Source: Actinoallomurus iriomotensis (GTDB lineage Bacteria > Actinomycetota > Actinomycetes > Streptosporangiales > Streptosporangiaceae). Taken from it: a DNA stretch of 64,000 nt. The stretch lies in the NCBI RefSeq assembly GCF_030269445.1, contig NZ_BSTJ01000008.1:372001-436000 (forward strand), given 5' to 3'. Under the pieces are notes generated by a model. That model worked only from the letters and a program-made list of their open reading frames with translations. It was not told the origin of the DNA and searched no databases. Position numbers and translations under genes: made by a program. Positions 43,169 to 51,299 of the stretch are shown in pieces; positions within the stretch are counted from its first letter, which is position 1; each line of letters opens with the position of its first letter.

Positions 43169-44095
43169 ATGAGCGATGCCGTGCCGGACATGCGAGAACT
43201 CGGGAGCAAGGTCAGCAACTGGGGCCGCTGGGGCGCGGACGACCAGCGCGGCGCGACGAACCTCATCACGCCCGAGCGGGTACGCGCCGCCGCGGGACTG
43301 GTCCGGCGAGGCGACATCTTCGACCTCGGCATCCCCCTGGACTCGGACGGACCCCAGCCCGGCGGGGCGCGGATCAATCCGATCCGGCTGATGTCGGAGA
43401 ACGGCCAGGAACAGGTGCTGCCCGGCGGCTACCGGTGGGCCGACGACTACGTCTTCATGCCGCTCCAGGCCGCCTCGCAGTACGACGGGCTCGCCCACGT
43501 CCACTACGACGACCGGCTCTACAACGGTCACCCGGGCGACAGCGTCACCGTCAAGGGCGCGGCGTTCAACGGCATCGAGCACCAGGCGCGGGGCATCGCC
43601 GGCCGCGCGGTGCTGCTGGACATCGCGCGCCTGAAGGGCGTCGACTGGCTCCCGGCGGGCACCGCGATCACTCCGGAGGACCTCGACGCGGCCTGCGAGG
43701 CGCACGGCGTGACCGTCGGGCCGGGCGACATCCTGCTGTTCCGCACCGGCTACCGGCGCAAGTTCCTCACCGAGCGGGACCCGGCCTCGTTCATGGCGGG
43801 AGAGCCGGGCCTGGGCCTGGCCACCGCGCAGTGGCTGCGCGACCGCGACGTCGCCGTGGTCGGCTCGGACAACTGGGGGATCGAGGTGCTGCCCGGCGAA
43901 CGCGAGGGCGCGCTGTTCGAGCTGCACATGGTGCTCATCCGCGACATGGGCCTGACCCTGGCCGAGCTGCTCGACCTGGAGGAACTCGCCGAGGACTGCG
44001 CCGCGGACGGCGTCCACGAGTTCTTCTACGCCGGGCCGCCGCTGAAGTTCACCCGCGGCATCGGCACCCCGATCAACCCCCTCGCGATCAAGTAG
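43169..44095 (+). CDS. Cyclase family protein (PF04199, kynurenine-formamidase-like)
   Basis: A 308-residue metal-dependent hydrolase-like protein. The segment ASQYDGLAHVHYDDRLYNG (about 109-127) holds the His/Asp residues that replace the HxGTHxDxPxH metal motif in this branch, and DILLFRTGYR lies downstream. The group is widely annotated as cyclase and often found with aromatic catabolism genes. The ATG follows GGTGGAGGG. It opens a six-gene operon, where it could hydrolyse an amide, lactone or ring bond to free a carboxylate for the ligase encoded next. Confidence 0.9.
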   Translation: MSDAVPDMRELGSKVSNWGRWGADDQRGATNLITPERVRAAAGLVRRGDIFDLGIPLDSDGPQPGGARINPIRLMSENGQEQVLPGGYRWADDYVFMPLQAASQYDGLAHVHYDDRLYNGHPGDSVTVKGAAFNGIEHQARGIAGRAVLLDIARLKGVDWLPAGTAITPEDLDAACEAHGVTVGPGDILLFRTGYRRKFLTERDPASFMAGEPGLGLATAQWLRDRDVAVVGSDNWGIEVLPGEREGALFELHMVLIRDMGLTLAELLDLEELAEDCAADGVHEFFYAGPPLKFTRGIGTPINPLAIK

Positions 44096-44105
44096 GGCGA
44101 CACCG

Positions 44106-45635
44106 ATGCTCATCAGCGACGTCATCGAGTTCCCCGCGCGCCGGCACCCGGCGCGGGTCGCGCTGCGGTTCGAGGAGCAGAGCATCACCTACGCCGAGCT
44201 GCGCGACCGCGTACGGCGGCTGGCGAACGCCCTGCGCACCGTCGCCGCACCGGGGGACCGGGTGGCCGTGCTGTCCGGCACGCGGCCGGAGTACGTCGAG
44301 GCCTACTACGGCGTGCCCATGGCCGGCATGGCGCTGACCTTCCTCAACCACCGCCTGCACCCGGCCGAGATCGCCGCGATCGTGGACCATGCGCAGGCCG
44401 CCGTGCTCATCGTGAGCGGCGAGTACCTGGACACCATGCGCGACCTGCGCGAGTCCATGCCCACCGTCAAGACCCTCGTCGGCCTCGACGGTGGTGGCGA
44501 CGTCGCGTACGCCGACCTGGTGGCCGGCGCCGACGCGTCCGAGCCGCCGCGGGCGGACGAGGACTCCCTCGCCTGGCTGGTGTACACGAGCGGCACCACC
44601 GGCCGGCCCAAGGGCGCGATGCTCAGCCACCGGGCGCTGACCACCGGCGTCACCGGCTCGGCGCTGCACTGGGAGCTGCCCGACGAGACCGTCTTCCTGT
44701 TCTGCTTCCCGCTGTGCCACGTCGGCGGCTACGCCCTCGTGGTCCACCACCTGCGCGGCGCCACGGTCGGGCTGATGCGGTCCTATGACAACGAGACGTT
44801 CCTGCGGCTGGTCCAGGAGTGGCGGGTGACCCAGACCGGGCTCGCCCCCGCGATGATCGCCTTCCTGCTGCGCCACCCCGGCATCGAGCGGTACGACCTG
44901 GGCACTCTGGAGGCCATCGGCTACGGAGCGTCGGCCATCCCGGCCGAGGTGCTGCGGGAGGGCCTCGCCCGCCTGCGCTGCGACTTCTACCAGGGCATGG
45001 GCATGACCGAGCTGGGCGGCAACGTCCTGCACTTCGGCCGCGCCGACCACCGCCGCGCCGCCGCCGGGGAGACGCACCTGCTGGCCGCCGCCGGCCGCCC
45101 GATGCACCTCGCCGAGCTGCGCGTCGTGGACGAGGACGGCGCCGACGTCCCGGCCGGTGAGCCCGGCGAGATGGTGATCCGCGGCGACCAGGTGATGTCC
45201 GGGTACTGGCGCGAGCCCGAGCTGACCGAGGAGAGCTTCCGCGACGGCTGGTTCCGTACCGGCGACATCGTGCGCCGGGACGAGGAGGGCTTCGTCTACA
45301 TCGTCGACCGGATGAAGGACATGATCATTACGGGCGGGGAGAACGTCGCCTCCCGCGAGGTCGAGGAGGTCATCCACCGCCATCCCGCCGTGGCCGAGGT
45401 CGCGGTCGTCGGCGTGCCCGACCCGGCATGGGGCGAACGCGTCTGCGCGGTGGTCGCGCTGCGGCCGGACGCGCACGCCACCGCCGAGGACATCACGGCC
45501 GTGTGCCGCGAGCACCTCGGCGGCTACAAGGTGCCCCGGCGGGTCGAGTTCGTGCCCGCGCTGCCGCGCAACGTCGCCGGGAAGATTCTCAAACGCGAGG
45601 TGCGCACGCGCCTCGCCTCCACCCCAGAGGAGTGA
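44106..45635 (+). CDS. Acyl-CoA synthetase (class I adenylate-forming ligase)
   Basis: A 509-residue ANL-family ligase. YTSGTTGRPKGAML (about 160-173) is the P-loop motif, YGASAIPAEVL and YQGMGMTELGG are the substrate and A5 motifs, and the C-terminal domain has GENVASREVEE and the catalytic Lys in GKILKREVRTR. It activates a carboxylic acid with ATP and joins it to CoA. It starts 10 bases after the cyclase stop. Medium-chain, aromatic or alicyclic acids are all possible. Confidence 0.93.
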   Translation: MLISDVIEFPARRHPARVALRFEEQSITYAELRDRVRRLANALRTVAAPGDRVAVLSGTRPEYVEAYYGVPMAGMALTFLNHRLHPAEIAAIVDHAQAAVLIVSGEYLDTMRDLRESMPTVKTLVGLDGGGDVAYADLVAGADASEPPRADEDSLAWLVYTSGTTGRPKGAMLSHRALTTGVTGSALHWELPDETVFLFCFPLCHVGGYALVVHHLRGATVGLMRSYDNETFLRLVQEWRVTQTGLAPAMIAFLLRHPGIERYDLGTLEAIGYGASAIPAEVLREGLARLRCDFYQGMGMTELGGNVLHFGRADHRRAAAGETHLLAAAGRPMHLAELRVVDEDGADVPAGEPGEMVIRGDQVMSGYWREPELTEESFRDGWFRTGDIVRRDEEGFVYIVDRMKDMIITGGENVASREVEEVIHRHPAVAEVAVVGVPDPAWGERVCAVVALRPDAHATAEDITAVCREHLGGYKVPRRVEFVPALPRNVAGKILKREVRTRLASTPEE

Positions 45636-45641
45636 GTGAGC

Positions 45642-46208
45642 ATGGCCGGAAGGAACCCCGAGTTCGAGCTGGGCGGAATCAACCATCTCGCCCTGGTGTG
45701 CTCGGACATGCGGCAGACGATCGACTTCTACTCCGGCGTCCTCGGCATGCCGCTGATCAAGACGATTGAGCTGCCGGGCGGCATGGGCCAGCACTTCTTC
45801 TTCGACTGCGGCGGCGGCGACTGCGTGGCGTTCTTCTGGTTCCCCGACGCGCCCGACGGCGTGCCGGGGATCTCGGCGCCGCCCGGCCGGCCCGAGCAGG
45901 GCGACCTGCTGAGCGCGGTCGGCTCGATGAACCACGTGGCCTTCACCGTGCCGCCCGAGCGCTTCGAGGAGTACCGCCGCCGGCTCAAGGCCAAGGGTGT
46001 CACGGTCAGCCCGATCCTCAACCACGACGACAGCCCGGCCGGGATCGCCCGCGAGATGTACGACGGCGTGTTCGTCCGGTCCTTCTACTTCCAGGACCCC
46101 GACGGCATCCTCCTGGAGTTCGCCTGCTGGACCCGGGAGTTCACCGACGCCGACGTCTCCCACACGCCCAGGACGGCGGCCGACCGCCGTACGCCCACGC
46201 ACGCCTGA
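45642..46208 (+). CDS. VOC superfamily protein (glyoxalase/extradiol dioxygenase fold)
   Basis: A 188-residue protein with two beta-alpha-beta-beta-beta modules. HLALVCSDMRQTIDFYSGVLGM starts the first and NHVAFTVPPERFEEYRRRLKAKG the second; the likely metal ligands are His in GGINHLALV, His in NHVAF and Glu in GILLEFACW. GAGGAG lies 9 bases before ATG 45642; an in-frame GTG at 45636 is possible. It could be a dioxygenase, epimerase or lyase for a pathway intermediate. The function is not set by sequence. Confidence 0.9.
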   Translation: MAGRNPEFELGGINHLALVCSDMRQTIDFYSGVLGMPLIKTIELPGGMGQHFFFDCGGGDCVAFFWFPDAPDGVPGISAPPGRPEQGDLLSAVGSMNHVAFTVPPERFEEYRRRLKAKGVTVSPILNHDDSPAGIAREMYDGVFVRSFYFQDPDGILLEFACWTREFTDADVSHTPRTAADRRTPTHA

Positions 46209-46220
46209 CCCGGAGGACTC

Positions 46221-46865
46221 ATGCCCCGCCTGCGAGAGGTACCCCGCGCCGAGGTCACCGACGAGCGGATCCTGTTCTTCTACGACCGCCTGTTCGGCCC
46301 CGACCGCGACCCTGCCGTCGACCACGGCACCGCGACCGGCTCACCCGGTGACTGGTGGACCGTCTTCGCCCAGTCCCCGGAGGTGTTCCGGCACGCCGTA
46401 CGCGGCTTCGCGCTCTACCGCGACGCGAAGCTCGACCCGCTGCTGCGCGAGCTCGGCCAGTCGCGGGCCGGCTGGGCGCGCGGCAGCCGGTTCGTCTTCT
46501 CCCAGCACTGCAAGCAGCTGCGCGCGCTGGGCGTGCCGGAGGAGAAGGTCCAGGCCGTCGCGTACTGGCAGACCGCCGGCTGCTTCTCCGAGCTGGAACG
46601 CGCGGTGCTCGCCTACACCGACGGTCTCGTGCTCGACGGCGGCCGGGTGCACGACGAGATCTTCGCGGTGCTGAGGAGACATCTCAGCGACGAGGAGATC
46701 CTCCTGCTCACCTACATCACCTGCCTGTACGACATGCACGCGACGATGGCGAAGGTGCTGCGGCTGGAGTTCGACGACGTGGAGGAGCCCGTCGTCGAGG
46801 TGGCCGCGCCCGAGGGGTACGGCTCGCGCGACATCGCCGACGACATCGCCGGAGACGGCCGATGA
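46221..46865 (+). CDS. Carboxymuconolactone decarboxylase family protein (AhpD-like fold)
   Basis: A 214-residue helical protein. The AhpD/CMD core lies at about 85-180; the typical second motif is YITCLYDMHATMAKVL with C-x4-H spacing instead of CxxC. The first Cys (FSQHCKQLRALG) matches the usual position of the peroxidase-type motif. CMD proteins act on gamma-carboxymuconolactone or as thiol peroxidases; which applies here is open. Its last 4 bases overlap the acyl-CoA dehydrogenase start, so the two are cotranslated. Confidence 0.85.
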   Translation: MPRLREVPRAEVTDERILFFYDRLFGPDRDPAVDHGTATGSPGDWWTVFAQSPEVFRHAVRGFALYRDAKLDPLLRELGQSRAGWARGSRFVFSQHCKQLRALGVPEEKVQAVAYWQTAGCFSELERAVLAYTDGLVLDGGRVHDEIFAVLRRHLSDEEILLLTYITCLYDMHATMAKVLRLEFDDVEEPVVEVAAPEGYGSRDIADDIAGDGR

Positions 46866-48055
46866 CGTTCGAGGTGCCCGAGCGCGTCCGGCCGGTGCGC
46901 GACGCCGTGTACGCCTTCATGACCGAGCGGGTCGAGCCCGCCGAGCCGGTCCTTGTCGGCGGCGGCGCGGCCGCCGCCGACAAGCTCCGCGAGCTGCGAG
47001 GCGAGGCCAAGGACGCCGGGCTGTGGGCACTCGGGCACCCGGCCGAACTGGGCGGCGGCGGCCTGCCGTTCCTGGACTACGTGTTCGTCAACGAGGTGCA
47101 GGGCCGCAGCGAGTGGGGCCAGCTCGCCCTCGGCACGTTCACCCTCCAGGACTCCCTCATGCTGCACGAGTACGCCGACGCGCGCTGGCGCGAGCGGTAC
47201 CTGGCGCCGATGGTGGCGGGGGAGGTGTCGCCGAGCTTCGCGATGACCGAGCCGGACGTCGCCGGCTCCGACCCGACCGGCCTGCGCACCACGGCCGAGC
47301 TGGACGGCGACGAGTGGGTCATCCGGGGCCGCAAGTGGTTCACCACCGGTGCCGCGGCCGCCGCGTACACGACGGTCATGTGCCGTACGGAGCCGGAGGG
47401 CACGCCGCCGCACCGGGCGTTCAGCATGATCATCGTGCCGACCGACACACCCGGGTACCGGATCGTGCGCGACCTTCCCGTGCTCGGCCTCGCCGGCGGT
47501 CACTACGAGGTCGCCTACGAGGACGTGCGCGTGCCGGCGAGCAACCTGCTCGGCCCGCGCGGGGAAGGATTCCGCATCGCGCAGCGGCGGCTCGGCCCCG
47601 GCCGCATCTTCCACTGCATGCGCTGGCTCGGCCAGGCGCAGCGCGCCTTCGACCTGCTCTGCGAACGACTGAACTCCCGCAGCGCCTTCGGCGGACCGCT
47701 CGCGGACAAGCAGCTCATGCAGCGGCACGTGTTCGAGTCCTACGCCGAGATCCAGTCCGCGCGGCTGCTCACGCTCCAGGCCGCGCACCGGATCGACGCC
47801 GGCGACGAGGCACGCGTCGAGATCTCCGTGATCAAGGTCGTCGGCGCGCGGATGCTGCACAACGTCATCGACCGGGCCATCCAGGCGTACGGCGCGGCGG
47901 GCCTCACCGACGACCTGCCGCTGTCCCGGATGTACCGGCACGCACGCGAGGCACGCCTGTACGACGGCCCGGACGAGGTGCACACGCAGAGCGCGGCACG
48001 CCGCGTCCTGCGCGAGTACCGGAACGGCGGCAACTGGGAGTTCGGCCTCCGCTGA
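46862..48055 (+). CDS. Acyl-CoA dehydrogenase
   Basis: A 397-residue FAD enzyme. The N-terminal helices include HPAELGGGGLPFLDY, the signature SFAMTEPDVAGSDPTGLRT is at about 124-142, and the C-terminal signature is QAYGAAGLTDDLPLSRMYRHARE followed by YDGPDEVH. ATGA overlaps the upstream stop. The catalytic Glu of short-chain enzymes is not at the usual late position, so it may belong to the long-chain/isovaleryl or FadE-like groups. It would oxidise the CoA ester made by the ligase in the same operon and pass electrons to ETF. Confidence 0.94.
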   Translation: MTFEVPERVRPVRDAVYAFMTERVEPAEPVLVGGGAAAADKLRELRGEAKDAGLWALGHPAELGGGGLPFLDYVFVNEVQGRSEWGQLALGTFTLQDSLMLHEYADARWRERYLAPMVAGEVSPSFAMTEPDVAGSDPTGLRTTAELDGDEWVIRGRKWFTTGAAAAAYTTVMCRTEPEGTPPHRAFSMIIVPTDTPGYRIVRDLPVLGLAGGHYEVAYEDVRVPASNLLGPRGEGFRIAQRRLGPGRIFHCMRWLGQAQRAFDLLCERLNSRSAFGGPLADKQLMQRHVFESYAEIQSARLLTLQAAHRIDAGDEARVEISVIKVVGARMLHNVIDRAIQAYGAAGLTDDLPLSRMYRHAREARLYDGPDEVHTQSAARRVLREYRNGGNWEFGLR

Positions 48056-48079
48056 GTTCTACCGGAAGGACAAGAAGGC

Positions 48080-49294
48080 ATGCCGACCGATTCGTCCGCC
48101 TCCGCCGGGCCGCTCGCCGACCTTCGCGTCGTGGAGATGGCCCAGCTCATCGCGGGCCCGTTCTGCGGGCAGCTCCTCGGCGACTTCGGCGCCGAGGTGA
48201 TCAAGCTGGAGCCGCCGGGCACGGGCGACCCGATGCGGCAGTGGGGCCGGGAGAAGCCGCACGGCCGCTCCCTGTGGTGGCCGATCATCGCGCGCAACAA
48301 GAAGTCGGTGACCTGCGACCTGCGGACCCCCGAGGGACAGGACCTGGCCCGGCGTCTCATCGAGCGGGCCGACATCGTCGTGGAGAACCTCCGGCCCGGC
48401 ACGCTCGAACGCTGGGGCCTCGGCTTCGACCGGCTGCGCGAGACCAACCCCGACCTGGTCATGGTGCGGGTGACCGGATTCGGGCAGACCGGCCCGTACG
48501 CGCCCCGCGCCGGGTACGGCTCGATCGGCGAGGCGATGGGCGGACTGCGGCACGTCACCGGCGACCCCGGCAGCCCGCCCTCGCGGACGGGGATCTCCCT
48601 CGGCGACTCACTCGCCGGCCTGTTCGCCGCGCTCGGCGCGCTCGCCGCCGTGAACGGCCGCCGGCGGACCGGCCGGGGCCAGGTCGTCGACTCGGCCATC
48701 TACGAGGCGGTACTCGCGATGATGGAGTCACTCCTGCCCGAGTGGGAGGTCGCCGGCTACCAGCGCGAGCGCACCGGACCGGTGTTGCCGAACGTCGCGC
48801 CCAGCAACGTCTACCCCGCCAAGGACGGTGAGATGGTGCTGATCGCGGCCAACCAGGACACGGTCTTCAAACGGTTGGCCGCCGTGATGGACCACCCGGA
48901 ACTGTCCACCGACGACCGCTACGCCACGCACGCCGCACGTGGCCACAACATGACGGAACTGGACGAACTGATCTCCGGGTGGACCGCGAACTTCGGCGTG
49001 GAGGAACTACTCGCACGACTGCACGACGGAGGAGTACCGGCGGGCCGCATCTACACCGCCCGCGACATGTTCGCCGACCCCCACTTCGCCGCCCGCGAGG
49101 CCATCATCCGTCTCGTCCACCCGGAGCTGGGAGAACTCCCGATGCACAACGTCTTTCCCCGCCTCGGCGAGACGCCCGGTACCGTACGCGCGCTCGGCCC
49201 GCTGCTCGGCGAGCACAACACCGAGATCTACGGCGACCTGCTGGGCCTGGGCGAGAAGGAGCGCGCCGCCCTGGCCGAACGCGGCGTCATCTGA
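48080..49294 (+). CDS. CoA-transferase family III (CaiB/BaiF)
   Basis: A 404-residue class III CoA-transferase. The N-terminal LRVVEMAQLIAGPFCGQLLGDFGAEVIKLE, the NKKSVTCDLRTPEG segment and the catalytic Asp in GISLGDSLAG near residue 176 are typical. It moves CoA between carboxylic acids without ATP, so it can prime new substrate while releasing product. ACCGGAAGGA precedes the ATG. It closes the six-gene operon begun by the cyclase. Having both a ligase and a transferase suggests two CoA-ester steps or two substrates. Confidence 0.93.
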   Translation: MPTDSSASAGPLADLRVVEMAQLIAGPFCGQLLGDFGAEVIKLEPPGTGDPMRQWGREKPHGRSLWWPIIARNKKSVTCDLRTPEGQDLARRLIERADIVVENLRPGTLERWGLGFDRLRETNPDLVMVRVTGFGQTGPYAPRAGYGSIGEAMGGLRHVTGDPGSPPSRTGISLGDSLAGLFAALGALAAVNGRRRTGRGQVVDSAIYEAVLAMMESLLPEWEVAGYQRERTGPVLPNVAPSNVYPAKDGEMVLIAANQDTVFKRLAAVMDHPELSTDDRYATHAARGHNMTELDELISGWTANFGVEELLARLHDGGVPAGRIYTARDMFADPHFAAREAIIRLVHPELGELPMHNVFPRLGETPGTVRALGPLLGEHNTEIYGDLLGLGEKERAALAERGVI

Positions 49295-49362
49295 GCCGTA
49301 CCTGCTGGGTGTCGATGTCCGCGTCGCGCTGGGCGAACGCGGTGTGATCCGAAGCGTGTTGG

Positions 49363-50121
49363 ATGTCCGGCATGAGCATGCTGGACTACGACCGCGAAGC
49401 CGATCATTACGACGCGACCCGCGGCGGGGACGCCAGAGCCGCGTCGGCGGCCGCCGCGGTGCTGGCCTTGTTGCCGTACGACACCGCGCGGCTGGCCGAC
49501 CTCGCATGCGGTACCGGGATCGTCACCGCCCGCCTCGGGGGACCGGGTCGGCGGGTCATCGGAGTCGATCTCTCCGCGGGGATGGCCCGTGTCGCCGCGG
49601 CGCGACTGCCCCACCGGATCACGATCGGCGATGTGACCAGGCTTCCACTGGCCGACGCGTCGCTGGACGCCGTGGTGATGATCTGGCTCCTCCACCTGAT
49701 GAACGGACCGGCCGGCGCCGCGGCCCTGGCGGAGGCCGCACGCGTGCTGCGGCCTGGCGGGTCACTGCTCACGACGGTGGACAAGAACGCCGCGGTCTTC
49801 GCCGTCGGCGGCGACACCACCGCACTGGTCAAGCCCGTGCGCGCGGCCTACGCGGCACCGGAGACGGACGCCACCGGCCGCGTGACCGACCTGGTCAGCA
49901 GGCTCGGCCTGACGGTGACCGCTCAGACCGAGTTCATCGGGACCGGGCAGGGGCGAACCCCACGCCAGTGGCGCGAACGGCTCCTGGGCGGTGCGTTCGC
50001 CTGGGCCGAGGCCGCCGGTGACGACCTGACCGCCCTGTGCGAGCGGCTCGAGGCACTTCCGGACCAGGACCGGCCGCGCGCGGATCCCGTCTATCGCCTC
50101 ATCCGGCTCACGAAGAGCTGA
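49363..50121 (+). CDS. Class I SAM-dependent methyltransferase
   Basis: A 252-residue Rossmann methyltransferase with motif I (LADLACGTGIVTARL), an acidic end to strand 2 (VIGVDLSAGMARVA), and motif III/IV (DAVVMIWLLHLM, RVLRPGGSLLTTVDK). The start could be ATG 49363, 49372 or 49378; none has a strong ribosome site. It belongs to the UbiE/Methyltransf_11 group that modifies small molecules. It follows the CoA-transferase by 69 bases and may be read from its own promoter. Substrate unknown. Confidence 0.87.
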   Translation: MSGMSMLDYDREADHYDATRGGDARAASAAAAVLALLPYDTARLADLACGTGIVTARLGGPGRRVIGVDLSAGMARVAAARLPHRITIGDVTRLPLADASLDAVVMIWLLHLMNGPAGAAALAEAARVLRPGGSLLTTVDKNAAVFAVGGDTTALVKPVRAAYAAPETDATGRVTDLVSRLGLTVTAQTEFIGTGQGRTPRQWRERLLGGAFAWAEAAGDDLTALCERLEALPDQDRPRADPVYRLIRLTKS

Positions 50122-50149
50122 TAACCGGCCCACCGCGGACTCCTCTCAC

Positions 50150-50465
50150 CAGGCCCCGCATCCTTCTTGGCGGGTTTCCTCGGTGGGGCGCTGACTTGGT
50201 GGGGGAGGTCGCGGGCCGACCCGGTAGCCGGTGTCGACTTCGACTTTCACCGTGGGGTGCAGTCGGAGTTGCTCTTCGATGCCCTCGGTCCGGACCTGGG
50301 TGACGTCGGGCATCCGTCCAGGGCGCACCGCACCGAGCCACAGGTCGAGGCGCAGCGTGACCCCTTCGGCCTCGGCGTAGGCGAACACGTCCTCCAACGT
50401 ACGCAGCCGCAGACCGGGCCGGTCCGGGACAGCAAACCCTCAATGCGCTCGGGAGTCGTCGCCAT
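50150..50465 (-). pseudogene. Decayed DDE transposase (IS5-like), central fragments
   Basis: The minus strand encodes, in pieces, ATTPERIEGLLSRTG, then LRTLEDVFAYAEAEG, LWLGAVRPGRMPDVT, VRTEGIEEQLRLHP, VKVEVDTGYR, and in another frame ARDLPHQVSAPPRKPAKKD. These match consecutive blocks of a common actinomycete DDE_Tnp_4-type transposase. Two frameshifts (about 50408 and 50218) and an internal deletion after TLRLD, where the family has the first DDE Asp region, inactivate it. No terminal inverted repeats or target duplication were recognised. Confidence 0.75.
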
Positions 50466-50502
50466 AACTGCAGGCGGCCCCAAGGGGGCTGATCGCGGGG
50501 CC

Positions 50503-51111
50503 TCAGCGCAGTGCGACCTCGCCCGAGTGGACGGCACGCATGGCACGCTCAACAGTCTCTTGGCTTTCGCCGACCGGAGCCACGTAGCCGATGACGTCGC
50601 GCGCGGCATCCTCCCCGAGCATTCGGGTGATCACCCACGTGGCGAGATACTGGGACGCCAGGCAACCGCCCGCCGTAGCGATGTTCCCCTCGGCGTAGAA
50701 CGGCGCGTCCAGCACAGTGACGCCACAGGCTTCGACAAAGGGCCGGCTCTTGATGTCCGTGCAAGCTGGCATGCCACCCAGCAGCCCGAGGCGAGCCAGC
50801 ACCAGCGCGCCAGAGCACTGTGAACCGATCAGCTGTCGCGAAGGGTCGAGCGACAACATGGAAAGCAGCCGGTCGTCGGCGACCACGTCGCGTGTCTTCA
50901 CTCCGCTACCGATCAACACGACGCTGGCCTCGGTCACGAACTCCATCGGGCGCTGCCCAGTCACCTCGACGCCGTTCATCGACGTGACCACCGGCGTTGG
51001 CGTTGTGATGAAGGACTCCAAGCCATCCTTACGACACCGGTTGATCAGCGCGGAAGCAATGAAGCTGTCGAGCTCGTTGAACCCGTCGAAGGTGACCACG
51101 GCTACCTGCAT
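50503..51111 (-). CDS. DJ-1/PfpI family protein
   Basis: A 202-residue class I glutamine-amidotransferase-like protein. The nucleophile elbow is GSQCSGALVLARLG with Cys99, and the N-terminal strand has VVTFDGFNELD with the conserved Glu. Families with this fold include protein deglycases, isonitrile hydratases and regulators; no DNA-binding domain is attached, so it is the stand-alone type. ATG 51111 with AAGGAG 5-6 bases upstream is preferred to GTG 51114. It lies beside a transposase relic, with no partner gene. Confidence 0.9.
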   Translation of the reverse strand: MQVAVVTFDGFNELDSFIASALINRCRKDGLESFITTPTPVVTSMNGVEVTGQRPMEFVTEASVVLIGSGVKTRDVVADDRLLSMLSLDPSRQLIGSQCSGALVLARLGLLGGMPACTDIKSRPFVEACGVTVLDAPFYAEGNIATAGGCLASQYLATWVITRMLGEDAARDVIGYVAPVGESQETVERAMRAVHSGEVALR

Positions 51112-51299
51112 CACAACTCCTTCATGTACGGGATCAGATGCCCAGTCTCCCTGGCGCGCCGTTCCAGGTCGAGAGCCGATCAGCGGCTGACGACATGCCT
51201 GCCGGCGCTCTTCGCTTCGAGCTCCGAGCCTGAGCGCCGTACTTACTGTCCCAACCGACCTGCTGACGTCCCGAGGCTCGCCATGGTCAGCTCAGCGTG

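Noticed and set aside
44088-46325. 745-codon minus-strand frame over the ligase and VOC genes
   Set aside because: Shadow of the catabolic operon; no motif, and it would cross several real genes.
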